In this document: one piece after another, positions 34,845 through 44,000 of the stretch
Layout of the letters: every line of letters begins with the position of its first letter
Numbering within the stretch: position 1 is the first letter of the stretch
NCBI RefSeq assembly: GCF_000817785.2
Contig: NZ_JTCM02000040.1
Coordinates: 1 to 55,163 of the forward strand
DNA from: Hassallia byssoidea VB512170
GTDB taxonomy: Bacteria > Cyanobacteriota > Cyanobacteriia > Cyanobacteriales > Nostocaceae
Reading direction: 5' to 3'
DNA length: 55,163 bases
Notes under the pieces: generated by a model
The model's database searches: none
Told to the model about the DNA's origin: nothing
What the model saw: only the letters and a program-made list of their open reading frames with translations
Made by a program: the position numbers and the translations under genes

Positions 34845-34953
34845 ATGCCCTTTTTTATAACTAATAAGCGCGGACATGATATAAAACTATGTGTAAAGTT
34901 TTGTTGCTAAAGCTTGATTTAATAGCTTCAATTGTCTCGAAGTAACAAATTTA

Positions 34954-37900
34954 TTAACCGATAGATAAATTTTGTGCTTTTTCAATACAGACTCTTAACT
35001 GTTCGGCAAGAACCTGAATATGGGGTTTTCTCAGCATGGTGAGGTGATTGCCAGGAATAGTATGAATTTCTGTTTTTTCAACAGCTAGCCGATCCCAACC
35101 CATACTCAAATCTTGCTCGGCAATGCTTGACTGAACGCTTGTTCTGAAAAGAGTAATTCGCTTCGGGTAAACCTGGGGAACGTAGTTGAGAACTGCTTGG
35201 TTATTAGCATAAAAAACACGAAGCATGGGGCGAATTGTTAACTCGTTTAAAATTCTTAACCTCGACTCTTCAGGCATCGAGTTGACTATAGCAGCTTCTT
35301 TCAAGATAAAGTGTGAAAACAAATTTGTTTCGAGCGATTGAATAAATTTATGAAAATTAGGAAGACGAAAAATTAAACTTTTAATTTTGTTTTTGCTAGG
35401 AGCAGTAATTAAACGCAAATAATCGAAGAAAAATGACCATATATATCGCGCTACTGTAGTAAAAAGAAACTTGAACCCATTGCCAAAAGAAGGTATATTG
35501 CTCTTAATTGGTGCTAAAGTATCAAGCACAGCAAGTAAAGCGACTTCATCTCCAGATTTTTGCAGTTGTTGAGCCATCTCAAAAGCAACCAAACCGCCAA
35601 AAGACCAACCTCCTAAATAATAAGGTCCTTTTGGTTGTACTTTACGCAATGCTTCAATATAGTGGGCAGCCATTTCCTCAATGTGAGTTAGTGGAGTTTC
35701 TCCGTCAATACCAATCGGTTGTATCCCGTAAAATGGTTGATTTGTCCCTAAATGATGAGCTAATTCGTAATAAGGAAAAACAACACCAAAGATTGGATGA
35801 ACGCAAAAGAAAGGCGGATTTGAACCAGCAGGCTGAATCGCAACTAAGGGAGACCAAGACAGAGAATCTGTGTCTGAAGATAGAGAATTTGCGAAACTTT
35901 CAATTGTAGGATTTAAAAATATGGTATATAGTGGCAATTCACGCTCAAATTGCTTGTGTATTTGCTCCAACAAACGTACAGTTAACAGCGAATTTCCTCC
36001 CAAGTCGAAGAAGTTATCGTAAATACCCACACGCTCAATTTGAAGGACTTCAGCCCAGATTTTTGCTAATGTTAACTCGGTTGGATTACGAGGAGCGATA
36101 TAGGTTTTATCTATTGAACGATTAGTTGTGTCGAGTGCTGTGAGTGCTAGGCGATCTAGTTTGCCATTAGGCGTTAGCGGCAAAGAATCCAGCACTACAA
36201 AGGCTGCTGGTATCATGTATTCTGGTAATTTTTCTTTTAGGAATTCACGTAGTTTACTAGTTGTTGCTGGCTGCTTCGTGGGAATAATATAAGCTACCAA
36301 GTAGCGATCGCCTGACATCTTCTCTTTAGCAATTACTACTGCTTTTTCCACGCTTTGATGCATCATCAGCACCGTTTCAATCTCTGATAACTCAATGCGA
36401 AAGCCACGAATTTTAACTTGATTATCGATGCGACCCAAAAATTCAATATTACCATCTACTCGATAACAAGCTAAATCACCGCTCTTGTAAAGTCGCGTTG
36501 GGAGAAACCCGGTTTCTTGAAGAAACCGGGTTTCTGTTAATTCGGGACGATTGAGATAGCCTTCAGCTACACCCTCACCACCGATATATAATTCACCAGT
36601 AATTCCAATTGGTACAGGTTGTAAATACTTATCTAATATATAAATTTGAGTGTTAGCAATAGGACGACCTATAGAGGGTTTTTCATCAAGAGTATTAATT
36701 TCGGCAACGGTTGACCAAACAGTTGCTTCAGTTGGACCGTAAGCGTTAAAAAATCGACGATTAGAACTCCACCAGCGTTTTATAATATCCTGCGAACACA
36801 ATTCTCCTGCACAAATTATAGTTTGCAATGCCGGGAGTGATTCTGGAGGTAGAACTGCCAACACCGCAGGAGGAAGGGTAACATGAGTAATAGCTTTTTC
36901 GCGCAATAGTTGCAGCAAAGCTTTTCCGGGTAGAAGCGATTCTTTCTTTGCTAAATAAAGAGTCGCTCCTGCTGTTAGTGCCATAACAATCTCAAAAATT
37001 GAGGCATCAAAACTCAATGATGCAAATTGCAAAATGCGGTTATTCGGTTGCAAGTTGAAAACTTCAATTTGAGCTGATGCCAAGTTAAAAAGTCCTCGGT
37101 GCTTGATTAAAACTCCTTTCGGCTGTCCTGTTGAGCCAGAGGTGTAAATGACATAAGCTAGGTTATCAGATGTTACGCAACTAGTTGGGTTTTCCTGGCT
37201 ATGTTGTGTAATAGTTGCCCAATTTTCATCTATGCAAATAATTGGATTCGAGAAGTCCTGAAAATGCTTGAGTAACTTTTTCTGTGTTAGCAATACTGAA
37301 ACTTTCGCGTCTTTGAGGATGAAGTTAAAACGCGATTGAGGTAAGCTCGGATCTAAAGGCAGATATGCTCCACCTGCTTTGAGGATAGCCAACAACCCAA
37401 TTATCATTTCGAGCGATCGCTCTACGCAAATGCCCACTAAAACATCTGGGACTACCCCTAATTGTTGCAGATAATGTGCAAGTTGGTTAGCTCGGTTATT
37501 TAGTTCGCGGTAGGTTAATTGCTGGTGTTCAAAAACTAGTGCGATCGCATTGGGACTTTCCGCCACAATTGCTTCAAATAACTGATGAAAACACTGCTCA
37601 ATTTTAGATTTTTGATTTGGAATTTTAAATTTATTCTGATTAAACTCTATTAATAGTTGATGTCTTTCTGCTTTTGTTAAAATTGACAAGTCGCAAAGAC
37701 GCTGTTTTGGATTAACAACAATGCTTTCTAACAGCGTTTGAAAATGTCCCAACATCCGGGTAATAGTGCTGTCATCAAATAAATCGGTGCTGTACACCAC
37801 TTGTCCTTTAAGGCTTTCCAAATCTTGCCACAGATGAAACTCCAAATCTAGCTTTGCGGTTTTGCTGTCAAACTCGAATTGCGAAAGCGTTAACCCAGGT

Positions 37901-39024
37901 AACTCTAGCGCTTCGATTGGAGTATTTTGCAGGCTAAATACAACCTGAAACAACGGATGACAACTTAAATCTCGTTCTTGGTGTAGTTCTTCCACCAGCT
38001 TTTCAAAGGGCAAATCCTGATAAGCATAAGCGCTTAAAGTTACCTTTCGCACTCGATTCAACAGTTCTTGAAACGTTGGATTTCCTGATAAATCGGTACG
38101 CAGTACTAAAGTATTGACAAAAAAGCCAATTAACCCTTCTAACTCGCTGCGGTTGCGATTGGCAATGGGCGAGCCGATCGCAATGTCCTCTTGCTGCGTG
38201 TAGCGATAAAGCAACGTTTGAAACGCTGCCAGCAGAGTCATGAACAAGGTAACGCCTTCTTGGTGGCTAAGTGTCTCTAGCGCCTGAGTTAAATAGGGCG
38301 GTAGTTGTATAAATTGTTTCGCACCTTTGTAAGTTGGAACTGCTGGTCTTAATCGGTCAGTGGGGAGATTTAGTACTGAAATTCCCTCTAAGTGATGATG
38401 CCAGTAAGCTAACTGAGTTTGTAGCACATCTCCTTGCAGCCATTCCCGCTGCCATTCGGCGAAATCTGCATACTGAATGGGTAGTTCCGGCAGGGGCGAT
38501 CGCTTATCCTCTAAAAAGGCTTTATATAGTGTCCCCAGTTCTTTAATCAGCACTCCAATAGACCAACCATCGGCAACAATGTGATGTAGGTTCAGTAGTA
38601 GCACGTATTCTGCTTCATCGAGTTGTAGCAGCGTCAATCGCAGCAAGAGTCCGGTGGTGAGATTGAAAGAACGTTGAGCTTCTTCGCTTGCGAATCGTCG
38701 CGCTTGTATTTCGCGTTCTTGGCTTTCAAATTGATTGCGTAGGTCTATTACTCTAAGAGGTATAATTAAGGTGGGGGCTATTACTTGTACTGGTTGTCCC
38801 TCCACCATGACAAACGTGGTACGTAAAATTTCGTGACGGCGTACCAGCTCGTTGAATGTCTGCGTTAAAGCGGTGAAGTTGAGCCTCCCTGTGAGGCGAA
38901 GTGCTGTTGACACATTGTAAAATGGATTGCGTGGTGCTAAAGAGTCGAGAAACCACAGCCGTTGTTGAGCGAAAGAAGTGGCAAAAACAAAAACCTCTGT
39001 TTCTTCAATAGCAGTGAGATTCAT
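34954..39024 (-). CDS. Single-module NRPS (C-A-PCP-TE)
   Basis: About 1356 residues from ATG 39024 (1372 from an upstream TTG at 39072; residue numbers here use the longer form). Condensation domain with HHIVADGWS at 163-171 (LCL-like). Adenylation domain with YTSGSTGQPKG and NAYGPTEATVW. Carrier domain with DNFFDLGGNSLLT, where Ser carries phosphopantetheine. A thioesterase with GWSFGG follows. The pocket read against GrsA positions is D-A-F-T-I-A-A-V-W, nearest to aromatic (Phe-like) codes; this is inference. A palindromic repeat is inserted in-frame in the adenylation domain (36503-36535). No other NRPS/PKS gene is in the window, so donor and product are unknown. Confidence 0.93.
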   Translation of the reverse strand: MNLTAIEETEVFVFATSFAQQRLWFLDSLAPRNPFYNVSTALRLTGRLNFTALTQTFNELVRRHEILRTTFVMVEGQPVQVIAPTLIIPLRVIDLRNQFESQEREIQARRFASEEAQRSFNLTTGLLLRLTLLQLDEAEYVLLLNLHHIVADGWSIGVLIKELGTLYKAFLEDKRSPLPELPIQYADFAEWQREWLQGDVLQTQLAYWHHHLEGISVLNLPTDRLRPAVPTYKGAKQFIQLPPYLTQALETLSHQEGVTLFMTLLAAFQTLLYRYTQQEDIAIGSPIANRNRSELEGLIGFFVNTLVLRTDLSGNPTFQELLNRVRKVTLSAYAYQDLPFEKLVEELHQERDLSCHPLFQVVFSLQNTPIEALELPGLTLSQFEFDSKTAKLDLEFHLWQDLESLKGQVVYSTDLFDDSTITRMLGHFQTLLESIVVNPKQRLCDLSILTKAERHQLLIEFNQNKFKIPNQKSKIEQCFHQLFEAIVAESPNAIALVFEHQQLTYRELNNRANQLAHYLQQLGVVPDVLVGICVERSLEMIIGLLAILKAGGAYLPLDPSLPQSRFNFILKDAKVSVLLTQKKLLKHFQDFSNPIICIDENWATITQHSQENPTSCVTSDNLAYVIYTSGSTGQPKGVLIKHRGLFNLASAQIEVFNLQPNNRILQFASLSFDASIFEIVMALTAGATLYLAKKESLLPGKALLQLLREKAITHVTLPPAVLAVLPPESLPALQTIICAGELCSQDIIKRWWSSNRRFFNAYGPTEATVWSTVAEINTLDEKPSIGRPIANTQIYILDKYLQPVPIGITGELYIGGEGVAEGYLNRPELTETRFLQETGFLPTRLYKSGDLACYRVDGNIEFLGRIDNQVKIRGFRIELSEIETVLMMHQSVEKAVVIAKEKMSGDRYLVAYIIPTKQPATTSKLREFLKEKLPEYMIPAAFVVLDSLPLTPNGKLDRLALTALDTTNRSIDKTYIAPRNPTELTLAKIWAEVLQIERVGIYDNFFDLGGNSLLTVRLLEQIHKQFERELPLYTIFLNPTIESFANSLSSDTDSLSWSPLVAIQPAGSNPPFFCVHPIFGVVFPYYELAHHLGTNQPFYGIQPIGIDGETPLTHIEEMAAHYIEALRKVQPKGPYYLGGWSFGGLVAFEMAQQLQKSGDEVALLAVLDTLAPIKSNIPSFGNGFKFLFTTVARYIWSFFFDYLRLITAPSKNKIKSLIFRLPNFHKFIQSLETNLFSHFILKEAAIVNSMPEESRLRILNELTIRPMLRVFYANNQAVLNYVPQVYPKRITLFRTSVQSSIAEQDLSMGWDRLAVEKTEIHTIPGNHLTMLRKPHIQVLAEQLRVCIEKAQNLSIG
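36503..36535. repeat. Palindromic repeat inside the NRPS coding sequence
   Basis: AGAAACCCGGTTTCTT followed by GAAGAAACCGGGTTTCT, a near-perfect hairpin. The same family appears after pbpC at 49342-49395 in intergenic DNA. In the NRPS it encodes the residues TETRFLQETGFLP between conserved RPEL and RLYKSGDLA of the A8 region, without breaking the frame. Confidence 0.85.
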
Positions 39025-39327
39025 AAGTGAAGGGCACAGTTGTGCTGCAAAAATTTGTGGTAGAGAGAACAACCGATAAAATCAAATTACCAAATATTAG
39101 TTAGGGGATACCAAAAAATAAATTATTCAATAAGAGTAGGTGGAGAGAAGCGTATTGAAAAAATCAAACAAGCCTTGGGCGATCGCCTGCGGTATTGGTG
39201 CAGTTGGGATACCACCAAGCGATTATCAAAACAGACGGCACCCGTTGCTTGTTTCAAGTTGTTGGGTTGGGAGTGATAGTTTCCTGTTGTTGGGAGATAG
39301 CTCGTTCTACTTCCTCACGAACAATCC

Positions 39328-39630
39328 TTAGCGCAACCGATTCTCAAGGTCACGGTTATGAATATACTCTGCCAACGCCTGATTAATCAGCGCTTGATAC
39401 CCCTGCTCACCTGCATTTGCCTCGAAGTATTCGACGATGAAAGCATCTAGAAGGAGATCGACACGCCGTTGACCTGGTTCAACAGGTTTTCCGCCAACCC
39501 GCAGCACCGCCCGCTTCATCTGTTCTTCAGTCACTTCTGGAATGTCATAAAAATCAATGTCCTTATCTTGCATTGCATCAATCCGCTCCCAATCAGTTTC
39601 AGAGGCTTTGGAAGAAAATGGTTTGTTCAC
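39328..39630 (-). CDS. brnA: BrnA-like antitoxin
   Basis: A 100-residue protein. The middle DIPEVTEEQMKRAVLRVGGKP and VEPGQRRVDLLLDAFIVEYFEANAG regions match BrnA, whose C-terminal ribbon-helix-helix binds its own promoter and sequesters BrnT. The extreme C-terminus GYQALINQALAEYI is the RHH helix pair. It overlaps the upstream brnT by 32 bases. Confidence 0.88.
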   Translation of the reverse strand: MNKPFSSKASETDWERIDAMQDKDIDFYDIPEVTEEQMKRAVLRVGGKPVEPGQRRVDLLLDAFIVEYFEANAGEQGYQALINQALAEYIHNRDLENRLR

Positions 39631-39868
39631 GTTTAGTTCCCTCCCTCATCGAAATAACACGAATTTCATCCCCAATTTCTGTATGGGCAATAACCACTAC
39701 TCGCCCGCGCAACAGTCCTAGTGTAATGAAGCGCTGCTCCCCATAAGCATAGCGATCATCTTCAAACGTGAATGTTGCACCCTCAAAAACCTGCGAAGCA
39801 TCCACAAAATCAAACCCGTGTTTGCCCAAATTTGATTGTCGTTTATTTTCATCCCAAGTGAATCGCAC
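39599..39868 (-). CDS. brnT: BrnT-like ribonuclease toxin
   Basis: An 89-residue toxin with the BrnT core FTWDENKRQSNLGKHGFDF at the start, RFITLGLLRGRVVVIAHTE in the middle and IRVISMREGTKRE at the end (conserved Arg and basic residues of the RelE-like fold). The frame is intact. The operon order toxin then antitoxin is standard for brnTA. Confidence 0.92.
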   Translation of the reverse strand: MRFTWDENKRQSNLGKHGFDFVDASQVFEGATFTFEDDRYAYGEQRFITLGLLRGRVVVIAHTEIGDEIRVISMREGTKREQTIFFQSL

Positions 39869-39921
39869 GACTCTAACTAATAACTAATACCCGATCTTGT
39901 TTTGTGTTACTTACGCCAACA

Positions 39922-40279
39922 AACCTCCTAGGGGACGCGCCAGAGATTCTTCAAAAAGCCGATGCTACTTTACCAGGTGCGGTTACTATTTACATCCGCT
40001 TACCACAAACAAAAGAAGGAGTGTTCCGAATTGGTAAAAAATTGCCTCTACTCTCAAGTTTATCTCGACCAGTATACAGGTGAAGTGGTACAACTGAAAA
40101 ATCGTTTAGAATCATCACGGGCTGAGAGAGTTTTAGACTCTTTTACTCCTTTACATTACGGCACCTTTGGCGGATTGACAACGCGCATACTATATGTACT
40201 CATTGGACTTGCACCCTTAGTTCTATTTATTACTGGCTTTGTGATTAGGAGATTGATGTTAGTGAAGCGATCGCCATAG
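39922..40279 (+). pseudogene. PepSY-domain membrane protein fragment, frameshifted
   Basis: From ~39922 one frame reads LLGDAPEILQKADATLPGAVTIYIRLPQTKEGVFRIGKK. The continuing PepSY sequence (SQVYLDQYTGEVVQLKN ... LHYGTFGGLTTRILYVLIGLAPLVLFITGF) is in another frame ending at 40279. The frameshift lies near 40040-40060. Only the C-terminal part of a PepSY-TM (iron-uptake-associated) protein remains; the N-terminal ~250 residues are missing. The 105-codon frame starting at 39962 is not a real start. Confidence 0.8.
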
Positions 40280-40417
40280 TTTGGTAGGCATAGGCGATAA
40301 TGCGATCGCCTGTTGGGGATAAACTCAAACGATGAAGGCGATCGCTTGCTTACCCAGGAAAAACGTTAGAATTAGCACAAAATCTTCTTACTATCTCTTT
40401 TGCGCTGAGTCTAATTC

Positions 40418-41011
40418 ATGACCAAGCACGCTAATCAACCTTTCTTAGCATTCTTGAAAGTTGCCCTGTTGGGAGTTTCATTTCCCTTGTTCTTGACAAG
40501 TCACAATTGGGCGCAGGCGAACACTAAGCAGGATAATAGTCTGGTATACGCTCAAACACCTGCCAAGTCTACACCCCAAGCGAGTCAACCTGCTGAAGTT
40601 AAAAAGACTACACCGACACAGCAGGAAAAGCAGGAGAAAAAGGAAAAAGATGATTATTCTGATGTGCGTGGTAGTGCCGCTAAGGCGTTGGGCAACTTAG
40701 GTAACACCTCAGAAACGGTACTGCAAGGGCTTTTGGGGTGTCTGAAAGATGATGATTCTGGTGTGCGTGGTAATGCCGCTGGGGCGTTAGGCAAGTTAGG
40801 TAACACCTCAGAAACGGTACTCCAAGGGCTTTTGGGGTGTCTGAAAGATGATGATGATTATGTGCGTTATTTTGCCGCTGAGGCGTTGGGCAAGTTAGGT
40901 AACACCTCAGAAACGGTACTCCAAGGGCTTGTGGGGTGTCTGAAAGATGATGATTCTGGTGTGCGTCTTCGTGCCGCTGAGGCGTTGGGCAAGTTAGGTA
41001 AACCCTTTTAG
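40418..41011 (+). CDS. HEAT-repeat protein with signal peptide
   Basis: A 197-residue protein. It has a hydrophobic N-terminus (LAFLKVALLGVSFPLFLTS, cleaved probably near WAQA) and a Thr/Lys/Gln-rich linker with KEKQEKKEK. Three and a half HEAT-like repeats of 33 residues follow (VR..AA.ALG.LGNTSETVLQGLLGCLKDDD). The DNA repeats (99 bp) are nearly identical, indicating recent amplification or gene conversion. The last repeat stops abruptly at GKLGKPF, so the protein may be the shortened remainder of a longer array. Scaffold or partner binding outside the cytoplasm is likely; no catalytic domain. Confidence 0.8.
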   Translation: MTKHANQPFLAFLKVALLGVSFPLFLTSHNWAQANTKQDNSLVYAQTPAKSTPQASQPAEVKKTTPTQQEKQEKKEKDDYSDVRGSAAKALGNLGNTSETVLQGLLGCLKDDDSGVRGNAAGALGKLGNTSETVLQGLLGCLKDDDDYVRYFAAEALGKLGNTSETVLQGLVGCLKDDDSGVRLRAAEALGKLGKPF

Positions 41012-41081
41012 TAAATTTAGGATTAAATTTACTACTTATTTGGCAGAATAGATTTACCTGTGTCTCATTTGTTTACAATTT

Positions 41082-44000
41082 TTACCTAATTTTCTCCTCC
41101 AAAACTAATGTAGAATCAGCCGATCGCCCAAATTCTTCAGGTGCATATTGCAGGTGTACTTTCGCACCAGGATAAATAAATGTACCCGGTGTCACGGAAC
41201 GCACTAAATAATGCAGGCTATAAACGCCTGGATCTAGATGGTCGGCGTAGGCGATAATGCGATCGCTATAAATTGTTTTAAATCCAAGTTGCCAATTATC
41301 GGCTTTTGCTTTTAACGCAGATGTAGCAGTTTGAAAGCTTTGATCGACAGCTTCAAATCCCGCAGGTAGCGGATCGTTAATCACCACATGCTCTATAGGA
41401 TGATCTACAATAACTTCTAAACCTATATCAAACACTTGTCCTGTTTCTATTGTCAACGGCTTATCTTTAGCATAAAGTCCTATTTTTTGCAAGACTTTTC
41501 CATCACCGACACGGCTAATTTCTCGCGATATTCGCAAACCGTTAAATCTCCCAGGTTGATTTCCTTGCAAGCGATAGCGATAAGCTAGTAGATAGTGTAA
41601 TGTCCCAGAAGCTGATTTTTGCAGAGTTAGATCGTGATGTCCGCGAGGTAAGTTAGCGATCGCCACATTTAGCTGTAAACTAGAATTACGGTATCCTTGA
41701 AATTTACTTTCGCCGATTTTCTTACCAGCTAATTTCACACTCGCAAGAAAATCCGGCGGTGTTGGTTGCAGTTTCGCATATTCCACCAAAGCTGTCAGCG
41801 CTTGGGCATTGTCGTAACTAGTTTGCCATGTCCCATTGCGTCGGAGTGTTAAAAGACTTTGAAATAACTTATCGATAACTTCTGGTTTGACTTTGGCAGC
41901 GATAAACAAACGTAAAGCTTGCGCTTGTGCGGTTGTCGGTGAATTCATCCACCCCCAACTGCTGGGTAAATTTATCACTGCTGTGCGACCAGTTTCATAT
42001 ATATATTGTTGTAACTGCTGTAAAAGTTGTTTAGATTCATCTTGCCATTCGGGAAACTGAGATAGATATCGCGTTAATTTAATTTGCGTGACTAAATCAA
42101 AGTCGTTGCGTTGTTGATAAATATCTGTCAGAAAGCTATTGCTTTTTTCGCCAAATTGTGCAGTAGACATTAAAGCATTAAGTTGCATTTGGCTTTTGCA
42201 AGGTTGCTGTCTACAAAACTCAAATTGTCCGGGGTTGGCGAGGATTTTCTGCAAATATCCCTTGAGGCGTGGTATCATCGTCGAATTGATATTTGCTTTC
42301 GCCAGAGACTCAGCCACATAAAGAGAAATCCAAGGATCTGACTTTTCTTGTCCTGGATAAGCTGCAAAACCACCGTCAGCGAGTTGGAGTTTTTGTAATT
42401 GGGCGATCGCTTGGCTTGATTGTTTGGTAAAATTAAACTCTGGGAAAGTCTGACCGTATTTCTCAGAAAGTGTTTGCAGATTAGCGGCAATTATCAATTG
42501 ACTCGCAGCTGGTTCAGCAAAAGGTAAATCATCATCTTTCATAACCTGCTTTGCAGGTACTTTAATTTCCGGAATCAAATTACTCGCTAATTGAATCTCT
42601 AAACCTCCCGCTTCGGGAAAGACATTTTTATCGACATTCAGCGGAATTTTTACTTGATTCGCAATTTGACTCTTAAAAACTCTGCGATCCTTTGCGTTAC
42701 CCTTTGCGATCCTTTGCGTTTCAAACGGATTTGATATTACACCACTTTCAACAACTTCTTCTGTAACTTCCAACGGTTTAATTTCTAAAGGTACTTCAAA
42801 AGCATCTGCGTTGCGATTTAGTTGAGTGGTGAAGCTGACTTTACTTTCACCAACACTCGAAGCGACGATGGGAAAGCGATAAGCAGAAGTAGCTGATTCA
42901 GCTTGGGTTTGTAAAGAAGCGGCTGTGGGATTTTTGCCTTCAAAGTTGATTGTACCGCTAACTGCACCATTAATTGTCAAAGTACCAGATGAGTTAGTGT
43001 TGTTAGTTATGGATAAACCGGAGAGAATGCGATCGCCTGGACGTGCAAATTGTGGCAATATTGGATTAGTGAGTAGTGGCTTTGTGGTGATAAACGTCGT
43101 TTCACCGTTACCAAAACGTAAATTTCCATCAGTAGCGATCGTCATCACTCGCCATGTAGTTAAATTATCTGGTAATTTAAATGTTATCTGTGCTTGACCA
43201 TCAGCGTCTGTACGTACATTATTATAGTAAGCTAAAGCTTGAAAATCTTTGCGGATGCGGGTATTTGCTGCACCGGCTGAGAAACCACCACCATAACCCC
43301 AACCTTTCGGTTTAGCGATCGCGTTTTGTTCTACCACCACATTTTGACGATTATCGCTAAAGCGGGTAGATATTGATTGTTCAGCATAAACCGTATTTAC
43401 CAAATCTGGGGGACGATAACCAGAAAGTTGTAACACCGCTTCATTCACCACCATAACAGTGAGTTGTCCTTTGGTGGGATTTCCTTGATTGTCTTTGAGT
43501 TCTAATTGTACCGTTTCTGACGCACCAGGTTCTAATGAAGTTTGCAAAGGGGTAACTTGCAGCTTTAAATATTTATCTGACAAATTCACTTTAAAAGGTG
43601 CAAAGCCAATTTTTCCTAAATTATTTAAACTTCCGGGTGACAATTTATTCAGAGGAACACCCTGACGTACTAACACAGCTTCAACTGCTGCATTTGGTAG
43701 CATTTCTGGTGTAACTTTAAATTGAATTTGTGGCGCACCGCCCTTAACTTTGGTAATCTGTTGATAAATAGGTTTATTTTTGACAACAGCAAAGTACAAT
43801 TCTGCTTCTTGATAAGGAGATTGAATCAACGCAGTAGCAGTTTCACCGACTTTAAACTCTTTTTTATCAAGTTTCACCTCCAACTTGTCTTTTTCACCTT
43901 CACCCCAAGCTACCGAATTTTCACCAGTTGCCCAAATTTGCAAATCTGTAGCGCTTAAATCATCTTTCGCATCGCTAAAATTAGCTTGAATTCTGTAAGA

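Noticed and set aside
39140-39331. Short plus-strand frames between the NRPS and brnA
   Set aside because: Two overlapping frames of similar length, low information and no ribosome site; nothing recognisable.
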